From contig JANOJN010000311.1 of assembly GCA_031418775.1 (NCBI GenBank), forward strand, positions 1 through 42,818: a stretch of DNA of 42,818 nucleotides. The letters are read 5' to 3'. A program made the position numbers and the translations under genes. Below the pieces are notes generated by a model. It saw only the letters and a program-made list of their open reading frames with translations. It was not told the origin of the DNA and ran no database searches. Source of the stretch: JANLQX01 sp031418775 (lineage in GTDB: Bacteria; Actinomycetota; Acidimicrobiia; Acidimicrobiales; JANYDT01). Of the stretch, positions 16,025 through 23,886 are shown one piece after another; the stretch's first letter is position 1; the number at the start of each line of letters is the position of its first letter.

Positions 16025-18448
16025 ATGAACGTCGAACATCACGACCATCTCGACATGCCAGGAAGCGGGTCCGGCCCTGGTGGAGGCACCACCGCGGTGC
16101 TGGAGATGAAGGGTCTTCATTGGGCAAGCGAAAGCGCGTTGGTCGAGACAACTCTTCGGCGCCTCCCAGGTGTTCGCTCCGTGGCGGCGAACCCGGTCTC
16201 TCAGACTGCGACGGTCTCGTACGATGCCGCGAAAACGAGTGTCGCGGAGCTTCGTCGTTGGGTCGAAGACTGTGGCTTTCATTGCAACGGGCAATCGGTG
16301 CCTGGGCATGTGTGTCATCCCATGGACGAACCGGCGGGTATGGGGCAAGCACGTCGTCCAGCACCGAGCGAAGAGCACCAGGGGCACGAAGGTCACCAAC
16401 CTTCCGCGTTGTCGTCACCGCATGACGCGATGGGGCATGGTGGCCACGGTGGGATGTCGATGGCGGACATGGTTACCGATATGCGTCGTCGGTTTCTGGT
16501 TGCTGCCGTGTTCTCCGTCCCGGTTCTTCTCTGGTCACCTATCGGCCGCGATGTCCTGAATTTCACGGTTGGTGCTCCGTTCGGGTTACGGGACGATGTG
16601 TTCATGCTCCTGCTGAGCATCCCGGTGATTTTCTACTCCGCATGGATTTTCTTCGACGGTGCGTTCCGTGCGTTGCGGGCCCGGACGCTCGACATGATGG
16701 TCCTCGTCGCTGTCGCGGTCGGTGCGGGGTGGCTGTACTCGTTGGGTGTGACCTTGACCGGCGGCGGTGAGGTGTTCTACGAGGCGGCGACCGTGCTCTC
16801 GGCGTTTGTTCTTCTCGGCCACTGGTTCGAGATGCGTGCTCGTGGTGGTGCCAACGAGGCGATCCGAGCGTTGCTTGACCTTGCTCCGCCGATGGCAACG
16901 GTGATCAGAAGCGGTGAGCCCGTCGAGGTCTCAACCGCGGAAGTACAAGTCGGCGACCTGCTACTGGTTCGCCCCGGTTCGAAGATCGCCGTCGACGGAA
17001 CGGTCGAGGAGGGGGAGAGCGATCTCGATGAATCGATGGTCACCGGAGAAAGTCTCCCGGTGCACAAGGCCCCCGGTGATTCCGTCATCGGTGCCACGCT
17101 CAACACCACAGGAACGTTGCGCGTGCGAGCAACGAAGGTGGGTGCCGACACGGCTCTCGCGCAAATCGTCAAACTCGTCCAGGAAGCCCAGAACTCCAAG
17201 GCCCCCGGCCAGCGACTCGCCGACCGCGCGGCGTTTTGGTTGGTGTTTGTCGCCCTCCTCGGTGGCACGGGCACCTTCTTGGTCTGGAGCGTCCTGGCTG
17301 GTCGACCGGCGAGTGAGGCGATCCTGTTTGCTATCACCGTCGTCGTTATCACCTGCCCCGACGCCCTCGGTCTGGCGACCCCAACGGCCATCATGGTTGG
17401 CACCGGACTCGGCGCCAACCGTGGCGTGCTGTTCAAGAACGCCGTGGCGCTGGAGACCGCAGCCCATGTCGACATTGTCGTCATGGACAAGACCGGCACC
17501 CTCACCAAAGGCGAGCCTGAGGTCACTGATGTCATCGCCGACGGCATAGACGAATCGCGACTGTTGGCCCTTGTCGCCGCGGTTGAACGGGAATCCGAAC
17601 ATCCCCTTGCCCAAGCCGTCGTCACCGAAGCGGAACGGCGGGGCGCGGTGAAACTGCGCGCCGACAAATTCGAGAGTGTGCCTGGGCACGGCGCCATCGC
17701 CGAAGTTGATGGAGAGCGCGTCGTCGTCGGGAACCGACGACTCATGGAACGCGAAGGCATCGACCTCGGTCCGCTCGGTGCCCGCCGTCAGGAACTCGCT
17801 GAGGGCGGACGTACCGCGATTCTCGTTGCCATCGGTGGTCGTACCGCTGGTCTGATTGGTATGGCCGACGCCCCGAGGCCCACGGCGGCGAAGGCCGTCG
17901 AAGAGCTTCGGCGGCTCGGAATCGAGGTTGTCATGCTCACCGGAGACAACGAAGCAACGGCGAAACGAATCGGATCGCTGCTCGGGGTCACAACCGTCAT
18001 TGCCGACGTGCTTCCGGGCGACAAGTCAGCCAAAATTGCCCAGCTCCAGGCCCAGGGAAAGAAGGTGGCGATGGTCGGTGACGGTGTCAACGACGCCCCG
18101 GCACTGGCGCAGGCCGACATCGGCATCGCGATCGGTGCCGGTACGGACGTAGCAATCGAAACGGCCGACATCGTGCTGATGCGCAGCGACCCGCTCGACG
18201 TCGCCGTTGCCCTGCAGATCGGCCGAGGCACAGTCCGCAAGATGCGTCAGAACCTGGGGTGGGCGATCGGCTACAACGTGATCGCACTTCCCATCGCTGC
18301 AGGTGTGTTCGAACCGGCGTTCGGGCTTGTCCTTCGACCCGAAATCGCTGCGCTCTCCATGTCTGGCTCAAGCTTTCTCGTCGCGGTCAACGCCCTCATG
18401 CTCAAGCGCCTCCGGCTGCCCTCACCGGTGAACGACGCTGTCCTCTAG
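16025..18448 (+). CDS. P1B-type heavy-metal translocating ATPase with a CPD metal site
   Basis: 807 residues from ATG 16025. An N-terminal HMA-like fold (about 22-95) has GLHWASE where the CxxC loop should be, but a cysteine/histidine cluster follows (CGFHCNGQ, GHVCHPMDEP) and then a His/Gly/Met-rich stretch. All ATPase motifs are present: TGES (actuator), CPD at 444-446 in the sixth helix, DKTGT (D488), SEHPLAQ and GDGVNDAP. Helix signatures GYNVIALP and MSGSS match Cu(I) P1B-1 pumps, but the canonical CPC is CPD, so coordination must differ. It would export copper, silver or a related soft metal across the inner membrane. The CsoR remnant upstream suggests it once had copper-responsive control. 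Confidence 0.9.
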   Translation: MNVEHHDHLDMPGSGSGPGGGTTAVLEMKGLHWASESALVETTLRRLPGVRSVAANPVSQTATVSYDAAKTSVAELRRWVEDCGFHCNGQSVPGHVCHPMDEPAGMGQARRPAPSEEHQGHEGHQPSALSSPHDAMGHGGHGGMSMADMVTDMRRRFLVAAVFSVPVLLWSPIGRDVLNFTVGAPFGLRDDVFMLLLSIPVIFYSAWIFFDGAFRALRARTLDMMVLVAVAVGAGWLYSLGVTLTGGGEVFYEAATVLSAFVLLGHWFEMRARGGANEAIRALLDLAPPMATVIRSGEPVEVSTAEVQVGDLLLVRPGSKIAVDGTVEEGESDLDESMVTGESLPVHKAPGDSVIGATLNTTGTLRVRATKVGADTALAQIVKLVQEAQNSKAPGQRLADRAAFWLVFVALLGGTGTFLVWSVLAGRPASEAILFAITVVVITCPDALGLATPTAIMVGTGLGANRGVLFKNAVALETAAHVDIVVMDKTGTLTKGEPEVTDVIADGIDESRLLALVAAVERESEHPLAQAVVTEAERRGAVKLRADKFESVPGHGAIAEVDGERVVVGNRRLMEREGIDLGPLGARRQELAEGGRTAILVAIGGRTAGLIGMADAPRPTAAKAVEELRRLGIEVVMLTGDNEATAKRIGSLLGVTTVIADVLPGDKSAKIAQLQAQGKKVAMVGDGVNDAPALAQADIGIAIGAGTDVAIETADIVLMRSDPLDVAVALQIGRGTVRKMRQNLGWAIGYNVIALPIAAGVFEPAFGLVLRPEIAALSMSGSSFLVAVNALMLKRLRLPSPVNDAVL

Positions 18449-18833
18449 GAACCACAGAATCCGTGGACGGGGACGCGAACTCGGCCGACAACCATCGTCG
18501 GGGCCGGCCGCGAAGTCCCGGCTGCGGTTGCGTGGCGCGGCTCACCAGACATGCGCCGCGTCACCGACCTTGCACCGACGGCCCCACCGTGGCGGCTGGC
18601 TAACTGGCTAAACGAGACGCGCCGTATTCGCCGTGCTGGCGGGTGGATAACGCAGTTCCGGGTCGTATTCGACTACAGCATCTTCGACACCCTTGGCACG
18701 GCAGTCCCTGTAGGGAGTTGCGACGTTCTACGGCTTCGCCGAAGGACGAATCCGTGGCGGATACGGATGCCGAACATGGCCGATGCCGACGACGATAGGC
18801 GCCAACCGATGCACGACACGGAAGGACTCCAAC
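18449..18833. other. 385-bp spacer, no gene recognised
   Basis: No frame on either strand carries a domain or a credible start. A weak CCAC/GTGG hairpin just after the ATPase stop (about 18452-18466) may be a terminator. The last 100 bp must hold the promoter or leader of the small-membrane-protein genes that follow; no BlaI-like palindrome was found here. Confidence 0.4.
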
Positions 18834-19136
18834 ATGAACTACACCGAACACCAACCAAGCGGCGAACATACCCCCCGAATTGGCAGTCGATCCCACCGGA
18901 AGTTGTCGGTCAACATCACACCGGTGGAGCGGGCCGGCCGGATCATCATTGGTTTGGCCGCAATCATCGCTGGCGTGGTGCTCCTCACCTCAGCAACATC
19001 GGCAATCGCGGTGATCCTCGAGGTCCTCCTCGCCGTCGCCGGTCTCGACCTCGTCGTCACTGGCGCTCTCGGACACTGTCCGCTGTACCAACGTCTCGGC
19101 CATGTCCCATCCTCGCTGCGAGGTCGAAATGGCTGA
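18834..19136 (+). CDS. DUF2892-type (YgaP-like TM domain) small membrane protein
   Basis: 100 residues from ATG 18834, with AAGGA upstream. After a polar N-terminus comes LSVNITPVERAGRIIIGLAA, two membrane helices, and VTGALGHCPLYQRLG. The NxxxxERxxR opening and the GHCPLY close are the signature of the DUF2892 domain found in YgaP and in rhodanese- or metal-linked proteins. The conserved Cys may bind metal or sulfane sulfur. Its stop overlaps the next start (ATGGCTGA), so the two are translationally coupled. Confidence 0.75.
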   Translation: MNYTEHQPSGEHTPRIGSRSHRKLSVNITPVERAGRIIIGLAAIIAGVVLLTSATSAIAVILEVLLAVAGLDLVVTGALGHCPLYQRLGHVPSSLRGRNG

Positions 19137-19503
19137 CACTCCATCACGCCCGATTCAACAGCCACCCCCGCCGGGCGGCAGGCGACCCCGTCGCGGCGGG
19201 CACGGTTGGATGATGATGGCTTGTTGCGTGCCCATGCTCGTCATCGCCGTCGCCCTCTTCGCGTCCGGAGCAGTCGGGATCGGGTCCATCGGCTTTGCGG
19301 TGGCGTGCACCGCAATGATGGCCCTCATGATGGGCGGCATGAACCACGGAGGCAACGACCACTCCGACATGAACCACTCCGACGCGAGCCAGGACTCCCA
19401 TCGCACGCTGCCTCGCCGTGACGGCGCCGACGACACAGTGCGCCGCGGCAACGCACCGGAGCATGCCGAGCATCGTTCCCCGAACGACCCGCCAATTCGC
19501 TGA
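19129..19503 (+). CDS. Small His/Met-rich membrane protein
   Basis: 124 residues from ATG 19129, overlapping the previous gene by 8 nt. A Pro/Arg-rich N-terminus leads to one or two membrane helices (GWMMMACCVPMLVIAVALF, then a stretch with AMMALMMGGMNHGG), followed by a hydrophilic tail with DHSDMNHSD. Paired cysteines in the first helix and Met/His clusters after the second suggest metal binding at the membrane face. No family could be named with certainty; small proteins like this are frequent beside copper pumps. Confidence 0.6.
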   Translation: MADTPSRPIQQPPPPGGRRPRRGGHGWMMMACCVPMLVIAVALFASGAVGIGSIGFAVACTAMMALMMGGMNHGGNDHSDMNHSDASQDSHRTLPRRDGADDTVRRGNAPEHAEHRSPNDPPIR

Positions 19504-19760
19504 TCCATGAACGCCGGCCGCGACATGCCGACGGGACGTTCAGGACGGAAGCCACGAGATCGCTTGGCAATCGCAGGCATCGTTAGGTGTTGTTCGGGCT
19601 CGCTGCGGTCATCGCTGCGCAGCAAACCGGACAGCTGAGCGCTGCCGTTGCTCCGTACTCGGCCGCAGCTTCATTCCGTAGATGAACCGGATGGCATCGC
19701 CACGGGCCGAGTCGATGATTGAGAACGTCATCAACAAATACCTGGAGGGAGGGCGCAGTT

Positions 19761-20300
19761 ATGCGGCACACAACACCGAGAGTGTCGAACCGCAGTATCG
19801 CTATGGGTTTCGTCGCGGCCGCGGGTCTAGCGCTGTTCTATTTCGGTGTCGTTGCCGGAGCGTCGGGCTCCTGGGACCACTTCACCAGCCAGGCCCGCCA
19901 AGACCGGTATTACCTGGTGTTCATCGTCGGTGGGTTCGGGGTCCAGGTTGCGCTGATGTCGGAACTCCGCCGACGCAAGCGATTCAACCACGGCGTCGTC
20001 GCGACAAGCGGAGCGGGAGCTGGTGCGTCGACGATCGGCATGGTGGCGTGCTGTGCACACCACATCGCCGACCTTGCGCCGTTTATCGGTGCCACCGGTG
20101 CCGCAGTATTCCTGACCGACTACCGAGTGCCCTTCATGATCGTCGGCATCGGCGTGAACACTGTCGGGGTCACCCTCGCTGCCCGTCGACTCCGCCACAC
20201 CCCGACACGACACGAACGCTCCGCCGACGGCACCTCCACCACGGCATCCGCGACCACGGAGTTCGAACACAGGGAGACCGAAGCGTGCGCCGCCGTGTGA
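19761..20300 (+). CDS. Membrane protein with CCAHH motif, metal-island associated
   Basis: 179 residues from ATG 19761, with GGAGGGAGGG upstream; in-frame starts farther up are weaker. Four to five membrane helices are visible: SIAMGFVAAAGLALFYFGVV, LVFIVGGFGVQVALM, a helix with IGMVACCAHHIADLAPFIGA, then GAAVFLTDYRVPFMIVGIGV. The CCAHH cluster inside a helix is an obvious candidate metal or thiol site. I do not recognise a characterised family. Its stop overlaps the next lipoprotein gene. Context (copper ATPase before it, multicopper oxidase after) suggests metal handling; this is inference. Confidence 0.65.
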   Translation: MRHTTPRVSNRSIAMGFVAAAGLALFYFGVVAGASGSWDHFTSQARQDRYYLVFIVGGFGVQVALMSELRRRKRFNHGVVATSGAGAGASTIGMVACCAHHIADLAPFIGATGAAVFLTDYRVPFMIVGIGVNTVGVTLAARRLRHTPTRHERSADGTSTTASATTEFEHRETEACAAV

Positions 20301-20725
20301 TGCGCGTTGCTTTGGCGAGCGTCGTGTTGCTCGTCGGGACTGCCCTCTCCTCGTGCAGCGCAGGAGGAAAGGATGCGACCACGCCCAGCAGCGCCGGACC
20401 CAAGCCAGGACTCGAAACGCGCACCGTCAAGGCCGCCAACATCACGGTCACGATCACACCGCGTCAGTTCGACAACCAACAAGCCGTATTCGCGGTCACG
20501 CTCGACACCCACTCAAGCGAATTGGCAATGGATCTCACCGCCGCCACTCTCGAAGTCGCCGGGACTTCCTGGCCGGCCCCTACCTGGAAGGGTGCCGGAC
20601 CGGGCGGCCATCACCGCGAAGGCGAACTTCGTTTTCGCTCCGTCGGCACCCCGAAGGGACTCGCCAAGTTGTCGCTATCGGGGTTCTCCGAACCCGTCGA
20701 GGTCGCCTGGAAACTGCCGGGATGA
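20285..20725 (+). CDS. Small lipoprotein of the metal island
   Basis: 146 residues from GTG 20285, which has GGGAG eight bases upstream and overlaps the previous gene by 16 nt; ATG 20300 (TGATG overlap) is an alternative. The signal peptide ends TALSSC, with the lipid-carrying Cys at 24. The mature domain is a predicted beta-rich unit (ANITVTITPRQFDNQQAVFA, a DTHSSELAMDLT strand, GPGGHHREGELRF) without cysteines. A HH pair is present. The fold looks cupredoxin- or CopC-like in strand spacing, but no signature is decisive. It should sit on the outer face of the membrane. Confidence 0.6.
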   Translation: MRRRVMRVALASVVLLVGTALSSCSAGGKDATTPSSAGPKPGLETRTVKAANITVTITPRQFDNQQAVFAVTLDTHSSELAMDLTAATLEVAGTSWPAPTWKGAGPGGHHREGELRFRSVGTPKGLAKLSLSGFSEPVEVAWKLPG

Positions 20726-20732
20726 GTCATGG

Positions 20733-20775
20733 GTCGCGCCGTTCCGCTCGGTCGTCGCGCCGTTCCGCGCGGAAC
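20733..20775. repeat. 15-bp direct repeat and 14-bp palindrome upstream of the oxidase remnant
   Basis: GTCGCGCCGTTCCGC occurs at 20733-20747 and 20754-20768. The second copy runs into a perfect palindrome, GTTCCGCGCGGAAC (20762-20775). It lies in the 160-bp spacer before the small-protein/oxidase remnants. It may be a regulator site, a terminator stem, or a duplication by-product. Confidence 0.45.
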
Positions 20776-20887
20776 CCCGATCGTGCTTCGCGCGGCTCCG
20801 TATCAACCGAAGAACAAATCAGTACACCGGGCGGATGGACCGATCGCAAGGGCGATCCATGATGGTCGCAGAACGAAAGGAGTCGCA

Positions 20888-20960
20888 ATGCTGAACTTCT
20901 TGCAGGCAACTGGATCTGGATCGGTTTCGTGGTCGCAATGTTCGCGATGCACCGAAACCT
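20888..20960 (+). pseudogene. Small membrane protein remnant fused to the oxidase remnant
   Basis: AAAGGAG precedes ATG 20888. The frame starts MLNFL, then one missing base (TTCTTG-CAGGCAACTGG) moves the homology to the next frame: NWIWIGFVVAMFAMHR. MLNFLxGNWIWIGFVVAMFAMHR is the shape of the tiny one-helix proteins encoded before multicopper oxidases in metal islands. The reading passes without a gap into the oxidase remnant, so a deletion has joined the two genes. Confidence 0.5.
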
Positions 20961-21913
20961 GTCGGACCTAACGACCCGACGGTCGCGGCTCGCGAAGCAA
21001 AGCGGCGCAGGGCGGGTGCCGGGCTCGTCAAAGCCACGGTGACCGCGTCGGCGATCAAGACCGTTGTGGGGGGTCGCGAGGCGGCCACGTGGGCGTTCGG
21101 GGAGCGGCCGGGTTCTGGCGGAATCAGGGCGAAGGTCGGTGATCTGATCGAAGCAACATTCGTAAACAAGCTCGCATCACCGAACACGCTGCACTGGCAC
21201 GGGATCGGCACTGGCACGGGATCGCTTTGCGCAACGACATGGACGGCCTCACCCCATACCGTTTCGCGATCGCCGACCATCGCCTCACTGTCACGCACGC
21301 TGACGGCTTTCCCGTAGACAGCGTCGAGGTCGACAATGTCGTTCTCGGAATGGGTGAACGCTACGACGTCATCGTCACTGCGAAGTCGGGGGCCTTCGCA
21401 ATCGTGGCCGCACCAGAAGGCAAGAAGGACCCGGCGGCCGAAGCCGTGCTGCGAACCGTTCCCGGTGCAACTCCACCCAAGACCGGCTCACGACCAGCCG
21501 GCCTCAACGGCAGAGCCCTGAAATACAGCGACCTGAAGTCAACCGAAGCCGCACGTCTCCCAACCCGTAAACCAACCCGCACATCCACGATTCGCCTCAC
21601 CTCAAGCGCCGCCGGCTACACCCAGGGAATCAACGGACGGTCCTTCCCCAACAGCGCGCCAATCACCATCTCCGAAGGCGAACGCCTCCGCCTCCGTGTC
21701 ACCAACGACACCATGATGTTCCATCCCATCCACCTCCATGGCCACACGTTTCAACTCGTCGGTTCAGGTCGAAAAGACACAGTGAACGTGCCGTCCATGA
21801 GGACGGTCGAACTCGACATCGAAGGCGAAAACCCCGGCCAATGGATGCTCCACTGCCACAACACCTACCACCTCGAAACAGGCATGGCCACGATCCTCTC
21901 GTATCGTCGCTGA
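20957..21913 (+). pseudogene. Multicopper oxidase with internal deletion and 17-bp duplication
   Basis: N-terminal cupredoxin pieces are clear: PTVAAREAKRRRAGAGLVKA, then TLHWHGI with the first copper ligands. At 21191-21224 a 17-bp unit is duplicated in tandem, shifting the frame; without it LHWHGIALRNDMDG would read on. After DMDGLT the sequence jumps to PYRFAIADHRLTVTHADGFP, omitting the roughly 150-200 residues that hold the trinuclear-site HxH of domain 1 and most of domain 2. The C-terminal domain is complete (HPIHLHGHTF and HCHNTYHLETGM, type 1 and trinuclear ligands). It once oxidised Cu(I) or phenols in the periplasm. The 21227-21913 frame could still yield a truncated protein but lacks half the copper site. 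Confidence 0.8.
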
Positions 21914-21991
21914 GACGCACCACTTCATCCCCTTGCCCCGCCACGCAGGTTGATCGGCGGCGACGATCTGGTCGGGACCCCGAACCGCTCT

Positions 21992-22010
21992 CTACGACGG
22001 TATGTCGTAG
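21992..22010. promoter_or_regulatory. BlaI/CopY-like operator before the rhodanese operon
   Basis: Perfect inverted repeat CTACGAC-GGTAT-GTCGTAG. It resembles BlaI/MecI/CopY operators (TACxACA-type half-sites) and is followed by a -10-like TAGGGT at 22011-22016 that ends six bases before GTG 22023, a leaderless layout. A BlaI-family gene lies at 25824. Repression by that protein is inference from motif and neighbourhood. Confidence 0.65.
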
Positions 22011-22022
22011 TAGGGTGTGTCC

Positions 22023-22541
22023 GTGGATGCACAGGAACCAAATGAGTCACGATCAAGAGCTTTGGTGATTGCCGGAGTGCTGATCGCCGCGGCCGTTGCT
22101 CTCTACTTCGGGTTGGGGATGCCCGGCATGGACCATGGCAGCACGATGTCGTCAGTGGACCACGCTGCGTCGACGTCGCTCGCGGCGCCGGACGGTCCAG
22201 TCCCTGCTGAGGTTCGTCTCCTCAACCCGTCGAGTTTTTCGTCTCGTATCGGGAACGACGCGGTGTTGTTGAATGTCCATGTTCCGTTCGAGGGCGATAT
22301 CGAGGGCACGAAGTTTTCGATCCCGTTCGACAAGATTGCCGAGCAGGCGAGTTCGTTGCCGGCCGATCTCGACACTCCGTTGCTTGTCTACTGCCGCTCC
22401 GGTCGGATGTCGGCCATTGCCGCTGCGGAGCTCGTCCGGCTCGGGTATCGCGACGTGTCGGATCTTGACGGCGGGATGCAGGCGTGGGAGAAGAGCGGGC
22501 GGCTGGTGCTTCGAACTGGTTCGGACTGGGCGGTGAGTTGA
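22023..22541 (+). CDS. Membrane-anchored rhodanese-domain protein
   Basis: 172 residues from GTG 22023, chosen over GTG 22017 because a TAGGGT box ends exactly six bases upstream and no Shine-Dalgarno is present (leaderless start). One N-terminal membrane helix (ALVIAGVLIAAAVALYFGLG) is followed by a Met/His-containing linker (GMDHGSTM). The rhodanese domain has the active-site loop VYCRSGRMSA (Cys124) and the end motif LDGGMQAWEKSG. It would carry or transfer sulfane sulfur outside the membrane, or bind soft metal through the same Cys. It is first in an operon with TlpA-like, Lgt-like and CcdA genes; stop and next start overlap as TTGA. Confidence 0.85.
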   Translation: MDAQEPNESRSRALVIAGVLIAAAVALYFGLGMPGMDHGSTMSSVDHAASTSLAAPDGPVPAEVRLLNPSSFSSRIGNDAVLLNVHVPFEGDIEGTKFSIPFDKIAEQASSLPADLDTPLLVYCRSGRMSAIAAAELVRLGYRDVSDLDGGMQAWEKSGRLVLRTGSDWAVS

Positions 22542-23092
22542 AGCGGCGCAAACTCGCGTCGGGTTGGTCTCGGCGTTCGTTGCGGCTGGCTTCGGCGACG
22601 GTCATCGGCCTCCTGCTCGGCGGTTGTGCGACCGGTATGACGGACCGCGGCGATCTCGTGGTCTCCGCTCCGGCTGCCCGGCTTCCGGGTCCGGGCAAGG
22701 TTCTTCCGGCGAACCTCAAAGAGTTCGAGGGTATGGTCAGCGGGGCGGGTACGCCGGTGGTGGTCAATGTGTGGGCGTCGTGGTGCGCGCCGTGCCGGGC
22801 TGAGGCGCCGCTTCTTGCCCGTGCCGCGAATCGATACCGGGGAAAGGTCACGTTCCTTGGGGTGTTGTCGCGTGACCGTCCCGACGCGGGATTGAAGTTC
22901 ATGCGCACCTATGCCATCGCCTATCCGAGCGTGCTCGACGTAACTGCGGAGATCAGCGCGTTTCTCAAGGTGAGTGGCCTTCCGACCACGCTGGTGTTCG
23001 ACCGCAATGGCTCGCTCGTCACTCGGGTCTTCGGAGGAATTTCGGAGCAGCGACTCGCCGCGTCCATCGATGAAGCGCTCAGGGCACCATGA
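22538..23092 (+). CDS. TlpA/ResA-like thioredoxin lipoprotein
   Basis: 184 residues from TTG 22538, which overlaps the rhodanese stop (TTGA). The signal peptide ends LLGGC, lipid Cys at 30. The thioredoxin fold has VVVNVWASWCAPCRAEAP with C83 and C86, and a cis-proline loop in SGLPTTLVFDRNGSLVTRV. It should act as an extracytoplasmic thiol-disulfide reductase, kept reduced by the CcdA encoded two genes on. Its likely client is the rhodanese cysteine or metal-binding thiols; this is inferred from the operon. Compare the second TlpA-like gene at 27102, where the first active-site Cys codon is TGA. Confidence 0.88.
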   Translation: MKRRKLASGWSRRSLRLASATVIGLLLGGCATGMTDRGDLVVSAPAARLPGPGKVLPANLKEFEGMVSGAGTPVVVNVWASWCAPCRAEAPLLARAANRYRGKVTFLGVLSRDRPDAGLKFMRTYAIAYPSVLDVTAEISAFLKVSGLPTTLVFDRNGSLVTRVFGGISEQRLAASIDEALRAP

Positions 23093-23124
23093 CACGGTGC
23101 CGACGACACGGACGTGATGCGTAA

Positions 23125-23886
23125 ATGGATACTGGGCTGCTCCTGACGCTGTTGATCGTGGTGGGTGGCGTCCAGTTGGTGATACGCCTAGCGCCGCCTG
23201 CTGGTGTCGACCGAGCACAGCTGGTCGAGTTCGTCTCAACACCGGTGATAGCCGGATTGGTTGCTGCTCGCGTCGTGTTCGTTGTGCTCGACCATCCTGC
23301 GTCGGTGTTCCGGATTCGTGACGTGATGGTTGTTCGCTCGGGGATGGAATTTTGGGCGGGAGTTGTCGCTGCGTTGCTTTGGGTGCTGACCAAGGCGCGG
23401 CGGCCGATGGATCGTGGCGAGGTGATGGTGAAACTTGCCGCGGCCGTGCCGTATCTTCTGGCTGGTGTTGCTCTGTACGAGGCGAGCTGCCTTGTTCGAG
23501 ATGGCTGTCTCGGGCCGGTGTCAAACGTTGGTCTGGTGCCGCATGGTCTGGATTCGGCGATGGTGCCTGTGGGGTTGCTGGTGGCTGGTGCACTGGGCGT
23601 CACCGCGGTTGTGCTCCGTCAAGCCGGGACACTTGAAGCTGATCAAACGGTGTTGTGCTCTATCGCCGCGTTGGGCGGCGTCCGTCTCGTCGCGAGTTGG
23701 TTTCTGCCGGCGTTTGGGCCATCGCGCGTTGAACGTGAATCTGCGGTGGTGTTCGTTGTCGCGGTGATTGGACTCGTCGTGGTGACGGTTCGACGTCGTC
23801 GAGTTCGAAGCGTTGTCCCAGAGTCCGAGGTCGCTCTAGGGCTTCCATTCGGAATCGAAGACGGTGAGGACGTGAGCAGACGATGA
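23125..23886 (+). CDS. Lgt-like polytopic membrane protein in the thiol-redox operon
   Basis: 253 residues from ATG 23125 with about seven membrane helices (LLLTLLIVVGGVQLVIRLA first). A segment with STPVIAGLVAARVVFVVLDH, then MVVRSGMEFWAGVVAALLWV, recalls the GARxxYVLxxW and GGLxxxGG regions of prolipoprotein diacylglyceryl transferase, but the invariant Lgt arginine/glycine patches are not fully present. A Cys pair (ASCLVRDGCLG) lies in an extracytoplasmic or interfacial loop. It is probably a divergent relative with a redox or transport role beside TlpA and CcdA. Its stop overlaps the CcdA start (ATGA). Confidence 0.6.
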   Translation: MDTGLLLTLLIVVGGVQLVIRLAPPAGVDRAQLVEFVSTPVIAGLVAARVVFVVLDHPASVFRIRDVMVVRSGMEFWAGVVAALLWVLTKARRPMDRGEVMVKLAAAVPYLLAGVALYEASCLVRDGCLGPVSNVGLVPHGLDSAMVPVGLLVAGALGVTAVVLRQAGTLEADQTVLCSIAALGGVRLVASWFLPAFGPSRVERESAVVFVVAVIGLVVVTVRRRRVRSVVPESEVALGLPFGIEDGEDVSRR

